DNA from: an uncultured Rhodospirillaceae bacterium
Lineage (GTDB): Bacteria > Pseudomonadota > Alphaproteobacteria > Dongiales > Dongiaceae
DNA: 42,587 nucleotides
NCBI GenBank assembly: GCA_902826565.1
Contig: CADEFF010000003.1
Coordinates: 1-42,587 of the forward strand
Direction: 5' to 3'
The translations under genes and the position numbers were made by a program. Under the pieces are notes generated by a model. The model was not told where the DNA came from. It saw nothing but the letters and a program-made list of their open reading frames with translations, and did no database searches. Below, one piece after another: positions 25,607 to 31,442 of this stretch (its first letter is position 1; each line of letters starts with the position of its first letter).

Positions 25607-25691
25607 TCCTGAAACTCCTGGGCCGATCGCCGCAGCGGCGATTCCGACAGGTCGCTTTCTCCGACCGTTCCCCGCCGGCCGGACCGCAAAA

Positions 25692-25707
25692 CATGCAAAA
25701 CTGCATG
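25692..25707 (-). terminator. Short hairpin after kinase gene
   Basis: CATGCA pairs with TGCATG around a 4-base loop one base past the kinase stop, followed on the minus strand by TTTTGCG. The stem is only 6 bp, so it would be a weak terminator that could set the ratio of kinase to downstream ATPase. Confidence 0.35.
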
Positions 25708-25708
25708 G

Positions 25709-26497
25709 TCAATGCACGGCGTTCAGCACGGTGCCGATAAGCTCGTGGCCAGCGAGCAGCTCGACGGCTCGCCGCAGCTCGCCGGCATGCGTCTTTCCGT
25801 CGCGCAACACCAGAAGGGTCGCGTCGACGTTCGGCAGAAACCCGATCGTATCGCCGACCGTGAGCAGCGGCGGCAGGTCGTAGATGATGATGCGATCGGC
25901 GTAGCGTTGCTTGAGTTCGCGCGCGAGCGAGCTCATCTGCGGCGAGGACAGGAGCTCCGCCGAGTTGCCGAGGCTGCCGACGGCCGGCAGCAGCACCAGC
26001 CGGTCTATCCCGGGATTGACCATGCATTCGGGCAGAGTCGCGCGACCCTGCAGGTAGTCGTTGATTCCGAGCTTCGGCTCGATCCCGAAGTAACGCGCCA
26101 CCACGGGCTCGCGCAGGTCGAGGTCCGCAAGCAGAACGGTCTGGTTTTCACCGAGCGCCAGCGAAAGCGCAAGATTGACCGCCGTCCAGCTCTTGCCCTC
26201 GCCCTCGCCCGGGCTGGTGATGCCGAGCGAGCGGCGGTTGTCGCGCAACAGGCGTTGCTGAACGCGCGCGCGCAGCGAGCGGTATATGTCCGCCACCGGA
26301 TGATCGGGCCGGTTCGCGACCACCTTGTTGGCCTCGAAGGCGGCGGGCCGAAACGGCATCACCGGAGTCTCGCGGTAGACGGGCGGCGTGGCGCGCGCGA
26401 AAACGGTGCCGTTCTCGCCCGGGGAGCGCCGTTCGCCCGGCTGCGCGATACGGCGTTGCGCCCGCGCCTTGGCAACGGCTTTCTCGAGTTGTTCCAT
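25709..26497 (-). CDS. BY-kinase-like ATPase (CpsD/Wzc C-terminal domain, exosortase-associated)
   Basis: 262 residues. ITSPGEGEGKSWTAVNLA (about 93-110) is Walker A, VLLADLDLREP (121-131) Walker A', and IIIYDLPPLL the Walker B of bacterial tyrosine kinases of the CpsD/EpsB type. NRPDHPVADIYRSLRARVQ is the usual pre-Walker helix contacting the membrane partner. The C-terminus ends TVLNAVH and has no tyrosine cluster, so trans-autophosphorylation as in Wzc is not expected in the usual form. It should bind the cytoplasmic end of the chain-length protein encoded 60 bases upstream and couple ATP cycling to glycan length control. Confidence 0.87.
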   Translation of the reverse strand: MEQLEKAVAKARAQRRIAQPGERRSPGENGTVFARATPPVYRETPVMPFRPAAFEANKVVANRPDHPVADIYRSLRARVQQRLLRDNRRSLGITSPGEGEGKSWTAVNLALSLALGENQTVLLADLDLREPVVARYFGIEPKLGINDYLQGRATLPECMVNPGIDRLVLLPAVGSLGNSAELLSSPQMSSLARELKQRYADRIIIYDLPPLLTVGDTIGFLPNVDATLLVLRDGKTHAGELRRAVELLAGHELIGTVLNAVH

Positions 26498-26557
26498 AAT
26501 TCTGTCCCTACGCCACCAGGCGACCGACCGATGCCGGCCGCGAACTCGCTACGACTT

Positions 26558-28318
26558 TCAGAACCTGAGCTTGAAGCGCTCCGCCAGCATGGCGAAGGCC
26601 ACATCGAGCGGCATCACCATGAAGTGCACATAGGCAAGCGCCGCCACGATACCAGCGACGACCGCGAGAACGCCGAGTATCCAGAGCGCCCAGACCCGGT
26701 TCCGTTCGCCGGCATTCCGCACGCGGGGGATCACCACGAGCGGCGGCTGCCCCGAAAGCCCGGCGAGCTGGCGCTGCCCATAGACCCGATCGTCGATCGA
26801 ATCGGCGAGCGCCCCGCTGCCGACGCCTGCCGCCATGGCGAGCGCGAATCCCACCAGCAGAATGAGCTTGCGGTTTGGCCGCACCGGCTCCTCCGGCAGC
26901 GCCGGCGGCTCTATGACGGAAAATTTCTCGCCCTTGCTTTCCGCCTCGAGATTCTCGGCAAGCCGGGCCTCGCCTTCCTTCTGTCGGACTTCCTGATATT
27001 TCTGAACCGTCTGGTCGTAGTCGCGTTTCATCTCCAGGTAGGCGCGCTCCACTTCCGGCGTCTGCATGACGCGCTGCTCGATCGCCGTCAGCTTCGCCTC
27101 GACCACGATCGACTGGCCCTTGAGGGCGGCAATGTCCGCCTCGGCCGCATTGACCTGTGCCTGGAGCTGGATATAGGCCGGATTGTTCGGCCGTTCCGGC
27201 GACGCCGCGGCGACACTGGCGCTGTTTGCGCCCTCGGCAATGGCGGCCTCGACGTTCGAAAGTTCGCGCTGCAGCCGCTTCACGTCGGGATGCTCGGCCC
27301 CGTGCTCCTCCTGCATCTGGGCAAGCTCGGTCGAAATCGCCTGGCGCCGCTCCTGCAACGCCACGGCATCCGAACCGCCGCCGGCCGCACCCTTCAGGCC
27401 GTCGATCTCGCGCTTCAGCTTCTTCACATCCGGATGGTTGGGGCCATAGGTCGCGCTGATGCTGAGAAATTGCATCTCGAGTGCGCGCAGCCGGTCGGCC
27501 GCGCTCAGCAATGGCTTGCCGTCGAAAGTAACGGAAGTCGTGCTGTAGGGATCGACCTGCGCAAGCTGTGCCTGCAGGAAGATCTGGCGCTCCTGCGCGG
27601 CTTGGAGTTGCCGGCGGATTTCCAGCATGTCCGATTGCGTGCGATCGAGGATCTGCGTGTTGATGGTAAGCTGTTCCGGCAGGCTCCCCGCGTATTTCGC
27701 CTTGAAGGCCGCGAGTTGCGTCTCGAGCTCCTCGATCCGGCCGGCAAGCCGGCTCGATTCCTCGTGCAGGAAGCCCGTGGTGCCCGCCGCCTGTTCCTGC
27801 CGGGTCCGCAGATTCTCGGAGAGATAGAGCGTCACCAGCTCGTTCGCCACCTGCTGAGCGGTCCGCGGCGCGTTGCTGTCGAAGGAAACCGTGAAGGCGA
27901 TGGTTGCGCGCGTGGTGCGGCCGCTGCGCGGATCGTTGACGTCGGCGCTGACCACGCCGAGGTCTATCATGTCGCGCATATCCTCGACCACGACCGCCAT
28001 CGGCTCCGTCTTCCGCTCGCTCTCGTAGAGCCCGAACTTGTCGATGATGCCGATCAGATTCTGCGTGGTCATCACGCGCTGCTCGATCATCTGCAGCCGC
28101 TCGTCCGCGAAGGTCGACACCGTCGAACGCACCAAGTCGCTCGGCACGTCCGGCTCCTCGATCAGAATCGTCGCGGAAGAGCGGTAGATCGGCGGCCAGA
28201 AGGTCGCCACCAGCAGAGCAAGCGAGGCGAGCGAGAGCGTGACCAGCAGCACGAGCCATTTCCGCCGGCCGAAGGCCGCCAGATAGTCGGTCGGTCGTTC
28301 GAGCTCCATTACCGCCAT
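26558..28318 (-). CDS. Polysaccharide chain-length determinant (GumC/Wzc N-terminal, exosortase-associated)
   Basis: 586 residues. A first membrane helix at about 20-42 follows YLAAFGRRKWLVLL, then the Wzz domain with YRSSATILIEEP. Residues about 170-450 are long periplasmic coiled coils containing ATYGPNHPDVKKLKREI and the matching EEHGAEHPDVKRLQREL, a pair of near-repeats typical of this family. A second helix at about 497-520 follows PVRPNRKLILLVGFALA, and a third at about 543-565 precedes the short C-terminus. GAGGG lies five bases before the ATG at 28318; GTG 28324 is a possible longer start. It sits in the inner membrane and partners the ATPase encoded next to it. Confidence 0.9.
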   Translation of the reverse strand: MAVMELERPTDYLAAFGRRKWLVLLVTLSLASLALLVATFWPPIYRSSATILIEEPDVPSDLVRSTVSTFADERLQMIEQRVMTTQNLIGIIDKFGLYESERKTEPMAVVVEDMRDMIDLGVVSADVNDPRSGRTTRATIAFTVSFDSNAPRTAQQVANELVTLYLSENLRTRQEQAAGTTGFLHEESSRLAGRIEELETQLAAFKAKYAGSLPEQLTINTQILDRTQSDMLEIRRQLQAAQERQIFLQAQLAQVDPYSTTSVTFDGKPLLSAADRLRALEMQFLSISATYGPNHPDVKKLKREIDGLKGAAGGGSDAVALQERRQAISTELAQMQEEHGAEHPDVKRLQRELSNVEAAIAEGANSASVAAASPERPNNPAYIQLQAQVNAAEADIAALKGQSIVVEAKLTAIEQRVMQTPEVERAYLEMKRDYDQTVQKYQEVRQKEGEARLAENLEAESKGEKFSVIEPPALPEEPVRPNRKLILLVGFALAMAAGVGSGALADSIDDRVYGQRQLAGLSGQPPLVVIPRVRNAGERNRVWALWILGVLAVVAGIVAALAYVHFMVMPLDVAFAMLAERFKLRF

Positions 28319-28346
28319 GGGCACCCTCGCCTGCCTTGTTCAGCGA

Positions 28347-28502
28347 TCAGTCCGTCCATGGCCACCGCGGCAACCGGTAGGTCATGGTCAGGAATACGGC
28401 GTGCGAATCCGCCGTGTTCCGGTCGTCGAAATCCTGCAAGCGGAAGCGGTAGGGCGCTTTCAAATCCCGGTCGCGAGCGAGCAAATCCCGGTCGCGAGCG
28501 AG
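28347..28502 (-). pseudogene. C-terminal remnant of an outer-membrane beta-barrel protein
   Basis: In the frame ending at 28347 the last ~50 codons read LARDRDL twice, then KAPYRFRLQDF, DDRNTADSHAVFL and TMTYRLP. Alternating polar and hydrophobic residues near the end resemble a terminal beta strand of the outer-membrane proteins encoded in exosortase loci. Nothing upstream in this frame looks coding, because the DNA there belongs to the Wza fragment in another frame. The reading is therefore a decapitated gene joined to a truncated wza. Family assignment is tentative. Confidence 0.5.
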
Positions 28503-28717
28503 CCGACGAGCGGAAAGGCGATCATGCCGTCCGGAAGCACGACGACCTCGCGATCGAGGTCCTCTTCCTTCCAAACAGAGACGTTGAGCCCGTCGCCGGG
28601 ATTGAGCCGATACGCCACTTCGGCGGCGGTGGCGCTCGTCGCCATCAGGCCGAGGGCCGCGGAATTCGCCATGATCATCGCCAAAATCAATGTCGGAAAT
28701 TTGAACCTCGCACTCAT
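28460..28717 (-). pseudogene. Truncated Wza-like polysaccharide export protein (N-terminal remnant)
   Basis: The start (ATG 28717, GGGAAG upstream) opens a clear signal peptide ending TSATA, followed by VAYRLNPGDGLNVSVWKEED and VVVLPDGMIAFPLVG. This is the first Poly_export segment of Wza-type outer-membrane exporters. After SLATG the frame enters a 21-bp tandem repeat and stops at residue 85, where intact proteins have 180 or more residues. Only about 110 bases separate this stop from the end of the barrel remnant, so the missing part is deleted rather than frameshifted. It would have been the first gene of the minus-strand chain-length/kinase/ATPase operon. Confidence 0.75.
28461..28502. 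repeat. 21-bp perfect tandem repeat, two copies, at gene-remnant junction
   Basis: The unit CAAATCCCGGTCGCGAGCGAG occurs at 28461-28481 and again at 28482-28502 without mismatch. It lies exactly where the truncated wza fragment changes into the barrel-gene remnant. In the barrel frame it encodes LARDRDL twice in phase; in the wza frame it creates the stop codon. Confidence 0.95.
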
Positions 28718-28989
28718 CAAGCTTCCCATTTTCCCGCACGGTTCCATCGGCAGTTTCGCCTTCTTGTCCAAGGTCGAGCCGCTCCCCCGACGATCGAGAA
28801 TCCGCCGTTGCCCCTGGTCGTTGTGATCGCCGCCTCACGCCAAACACGCGCTGACCGTCATACGTTCCTGCGATGTCGGTGACTGATGCCGACCTCCGGC
28901 GACCGGTTCCGACTCGGGCCGAACCATCCATATCAGACTGGCGCCATCGTTCAGGCGTGGCAAAAGCGCGAACGAACGCGGTTTGCTTT

Positions 28990-29011
28990 CACAACGGTGA
29001 CACAACGGTGA
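28990..29011. repeat. 11-bp tandem repeat, operator-like
   Basis: CACAACGGTGA occurs twice head-to-tail at 28990-29000 and 29001-29011. A period of 11 bp puts both copies on the same face of the helix, as expected for a cooperative regulator. It lies about 275 bases upstream of the wza-remnant start on the minus strand. Confidence 0.5.
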
Positions 29012-29214
29012 TGGCAGGGGATCAAGCGAATAGGAGCCCCTTTTTACCACATCCAAGTCATGGGCCTTCCGGGCCAGTCGAAATCGCCGGTCGGCGCAAT
29101 GCTGCGGCCGGGCAAGCGGCCGGCCCGGTATCCGATCGCCGCGATGAGGGCCGGTTCGCTAGTCGGGACGCCGGACACTACAGGCACGGGCGAACTTGAT
29201 TTCTTGAGATGCCC

Positions 29215-29345
29215 GCGAACCGTAAGTATTTTCGTTGGTTATCTATTGTATTTATTATTGATAATATTTTTATATTAACCAATGTGACTTTCGTGTGACT
29301 GAAATCGGGCGTGAAAATCCGTGAAAATCTATGTATAGCGCTTGA
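29215..29345 (+). promoter_or_regulatory. AT-rich promoter/regulatory island upstream of CTERM genes
   Basis: A strongly AT-rich block in GC-rich DNA. An inverted repeat TTGGTTA (29235-29241) / TAACCAA (29276-29282) encloses 34 AT-rich bases. Two TGTGACT direct repeats (29283-29289, 29294-29300) are 11 bp apart, and CGTGAAAATC is repeated in tandem (29310-29319, 29320-29329). The ordered, helically phased repeats suggest binding of nucleoid protein and/or a dedicated activator. The first CTERM gene starts about 100 bases further on. Confidence 0.5.
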
Positions 29346-29446
29346 ATCCTCTCAGCGTTTCACCGATCCATAGCATGGGTGAGGAAGAGGGCCTGTCGAA
29401 TCCCCGACAACGCCTTCGAAGTTTGGTGAACCAGGGAGACACTCTA

Positions 29447-29992
29447 ATGACGAGAGTCCTGAACGCGCTATGCGCGCTCGCGACGGTCGTCCTGCTTGCC
29501 GGTGCCTCGTCCGCTGTATCTGCGGCGACGCTCCTGGGAGCGGGGACTTACAATCTGGACGAAAAATCGCAGCCTTTCAGCGGTGAGCTGCAGCAAGCCA
29601 TCACGTTCGAAACAGGCGCACAACACAGCCTTGGCATCAATCTGCATGCCGATCTGGCCGGTCCGGCGGATGTCCCGCACCAGTTCCTCCAGGTCGTCGT
29701 TCAGCGGATCGACTCGGCGACTTCGGCCGCGACGAGCCTGTTCGAACAGACGCTCAGCCTGGTGGGGAGCGTCGATCTCGACATTCCGACCGCGTTGGCC
29801 GATCTGGGTCCCTCACCCGCCGGCACCTTCTATCTGCTGAAAGTGGTAGCGGGCCTGGGCGCCAATGGGGGTGGGTTCGGTGGAACCTTCACCCTTTCGG
29901 CGGTGCCGATCCCGCCGGCAGCCATCCTGTTCGGAACCGCACTGGTGGCACTGGTCGGGTTCGCCCGGCGGCGCCAGCAGCAGGCTGCATGA
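29447..29992 (+). CDS. Secreted VPIPP-CTERM protein 1 of three tandem paralogues
   Basis: 181 residues. The ATG at 29447 follows AGGGAG with 8-base spacing and opens a signal peptide ending SSAVSA. The mature domain begins ATLLGAGTYNL and has no family I recognise; conserved features shared with the two paralogues are VDLDIPTALADL, a GTFYLLKV strand and GTFTLSA. The C-terminus is a PEP-CTERM-type sorting tail: VPIPPAA, a hydrophobic helix, then FARRRQQQ. It should be exported by Sec, held at the inner membrane by the tail, and processed by the XrtD-like exosortase at 13281. Probably a surface or matrix protein linked to the exopolysaccharide. Confidence 0.88.
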   Translation: MTRVLNALCALATVVLLAGASSAVSAATLLGAGTYNLDEKSQPFSGELQQAITFETGAQHSLGINLHADLAGPADVPHQFLQVVVQRIDSATSAATSLFEQTLSLVGSVDLDIPTALADLGPSPAGTFYLLKVVAGLGANGGGFGGTFTLSAVPIPPAAILFGTALVALVGFARRRQQQAA

Positions 29993-30034
29993 TCGCGTGA
30001 CTTCGTGAAGGCATTGCCTTCATAGCCTGGACCC

Positions 30035-30072
30035 CTCACGCCGCATCCGGTGTTCGATGGATGCGGCGTGAG
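30035..30072 (+). terminator. 14-bp perfect hairpin between CTERM genes 1 and 2
   Basis: CTCACGCCGCATCC pairs perfectly with GGATGCGGCGTGAG around a 10-base loop. Only a broken T-rich stretch (TCTTCTTC) follows, and the GGGAGG ribosome site of the second paralogue begins 13 bases later. It can act as a partial terminator or attenuator. Confidence 0.7.
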
Positions 30073-30098
30073 ACGGTCTTCTTCGGGAGGAACGTGAC

Positions 30099-30640
30099 GT
30101 GACGACGCGTCCGGGTGCGCTGCCGGCAGGGATAGTCGCAGCGCTCGCTCCATGCGTGGCTTGCCCGACCTCGGCGGCGTCCGTCACCAGCGCCGGGACT
30201 TACGCAGTCGGCCCCGTCTTCAATTTTCTGAACCTCGTCAATTTCGCCAAGAACGAGTTCGCCACGAACGAGCCGTTTCGGCTGAGGATGAACTTCCAGG
30301 CGACGACGACAGATGCGGGTTTCGGTCCGAACCCCTTCCTTCACATCGCCCTGTTCAGCGACGGCCCCGGAGCGCACGACAAGTCCGTGCTGTTCCGCCA
30401 GACCGTCCCGTTCGAGGGCGATCTCGATTTCGACCTGCCGACGGTGCTGGCCGACCTGCCGCTAGCTCCCGACGGCACGTCCTACGTCCTGAAGGTCTTC
30501 GCCTTTCTCGGCTTCGGGGCGGCGGATTGAACGGCACCTTCACATTGTCGGCAGTTCCGCTTCCGCCCGCGCTGCTTCTTTTCGGAGCGGCGCTGGTCGG
30601 ATTCGCCGGGTTCGCCCGGCGGCGCTGGCAGACCGCCTAG
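30099..30640 (+). pseudogene. Frameshifted VP-CTERM protein 2 (middle paralogue)
   Basis: A GTG start at 30099 follows GGGAGG with 8-base spacing. The frame runs through a hydrophobic leader with two cysteines and then the shared domain (SAGTYAVGP, LDFDLPTVLADL, GTSYVLKVFAFLGFG) but stops at 30530. The rest of the family signature, LNGTFTLSAVPLPPALLLFG and FARRRW, continues in the +1 frame to 30640. Adding one G to the run of four at 30516-30519 restores a perfect match to the paralogues. Either the gene is inactivated, it is phase-variable, or there is a sequencing error. As read, the product is 143 residues and lacks the sorting tail. Confidence 0.85.
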
Positions 30641-30691
30641 TCTGCCGTCGCTCGTCCGGCAACGGACGTTCGCAGGCTCGAGGCCGTGTGT

Positions 30692-30733
30692 CGGCTCGAT
30701 TGTGGGATCGAGCCGGTGCCCGGCTTCTTTTTT
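30692..30733 (+). terminator. Intrinsic terminator-like hairpin between CTERM genes 2 and 3
   Basis: CGGCTCGAT (30692-30700) pairs with ATCGAGCCG (30707-30715) around a 6-base loop. A C/T-rich stretch ending in six T (30728-30733) follows after a 12-base spacer. The T run directly touches the GGGAGGA ribosome site of paralogue 3, so termination and translation of the next gene may be linked. Confidence 0.6.
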
Positions 30734-30747
30734 GGGAGGACAAAGAC

Positions 30748-31281
30748 GTGGCTAAAGCGCTCAAGGCACTGCTCGGCATTGCCGTAGCAGTCTTTACCGT
30801 GAGCGCGTCGCCCGCCGTTTTCGCGGCGACGCTCCTGGGCCCGGGAACCTATACGATCGGGCCCCTCGATACCCACGGCAATATCTACTTCGCGAAGAAC
30901 GCGTTCACGACGGATCGACCGATGGATCTCTCGTTGCGTCTGGAGGCTTCGACAAACCCGTCGACGATTCCCACACATCCGTTTATCCACGTCGCTGTCT
31001 TCGAAAAGGGCGGCGGCGGACTGCTCTATCACGAGAATATCAAGTTCGATGGCGATATCTCCGTCGACCTGCCGACGGTGCTGGCCAATCTGCCCGCATC
31101 GCCGGAGGGAACGTCCTATGCGCTGAAAGTGCTGGCCTTCCTCGGCGTGCATGGAGGCGACATCTCCGGGACCTTCACGCTCTCCGCAGTGCCGATCCCG
31201 CCTGCCCTGCTTCTCTTCGGCAGCGCGCTGGTGGGGTTTGGCGTGTTCTCACGGCGGCGGCGCGAGCCGGCGCCGGCATAA
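30748..31281 (+). CDS. Secreted VPIPP-CTERM protein 3 of three tandem paralogues
   Basis: 177 residues from a GTG start at 30748, chosen because GGGAGGA lies 7 bases upstream and the reading opens a clean signal peptide ending SPAVFA. The mature domain starts ATLLGPGTYTIGP and shares ISVDLPTVLANL, GTSYALKVLAFLG and SGTFTLSA with its neighbours; NIYFAKNAFTT matches the second paralogue most closely. The sorting tail is VPIPPALLLFG, a hydrophobic helix and FSRRRREP. No known domain was recognised. Probable target of the exosortase-EpsI protein in this locus. Confidence 0.88.
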   Translation: MAKALKALLGIAVAVFTVSASPAVFAATLLGPGTYTIGPLDTHGNIYFAKNAFTTDRPMDLSLRLEASTNPSTIPTHPFIHVAVFEKGGGGLLYHENIKFDGDISVDLPTVLANLPASPEGTSYALKVLAFLGVHGGDISGTFTLSAVPIPPALLLFGSALVGFGVFSRRRREPAPA

Positions 31282-31329
31282 CGACAAGCCTTCGCTAGCG
31301 GCGGCAATTGGGTAGCCGTCGCGACTCGA

Positions 31330-31362
31330 AGCGGGTTTCTCCGAAAGGAGCAGCCCGCTTTT
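31330..31362 (+). terminator. Intrinsic terminator after CTERM gene 3
   Basis: AGCGGG (31330-31335) and CCCGCT (31354-31359) form the outer stem, and CTCC/GGAG an inner stem capped by a GAAA tetraloop. TTTTCTTT follows. It closes the three-gene plus-strand unit about 80 bases before the convergent TPR gene. Confidence 0.8.
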
Positions 31363-31442
31363 CTTTGCCTATGAAGCGCTACGTTGCGACGGCCGCGGCG
31401 ACCAAGCGCGGATGCGGGGCGCCCCTGCGAGGGTGCGCCTGC

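Larger units (their letters stand above)
28718..29446. other. 729-base divergent non-coding region between EPS operon and CTERM genes
   Basis: I see no credible gene here; the small open frames have no homology-like features. The region must hold the minus-strand promoter of the wza-remnant/chain-length operon and the plus-strand promoter of the first CTERM gene. It contains an 11-bp tandem repeat (28990-29011) and an AT-rich block (about 29215-29345) that contrasts sharply with the GC-rich surroundings. Confidence 0.6.

Noticed and set aside
28461-28502. CRISPR-like repeat
   Set aside because: Only two directly abutting copies with no spacer; it is a simple tandem duplication.
25712-28882. 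Very long plus-strand open frame opposite the kinase and chain-length genes
   Set aside because: Arg/Gly/His-rich composition typical of the antisense frame of GC-rich genes; the minus-strand genes have clear motifs.
29060-29278. Plus-strand open frame of 72 codons ending in a hydrophobic stretch
   Set aside because: The hydrophobic end is just AT-rich promoter DNA translated; no ribosome site and no homology-like pattern.
30099-30640. Two separate genes instead of one frameshifted gene
   Set aside because: The second frame has no start or ribosome site at the junction and continues the paralogue alignment exactly.
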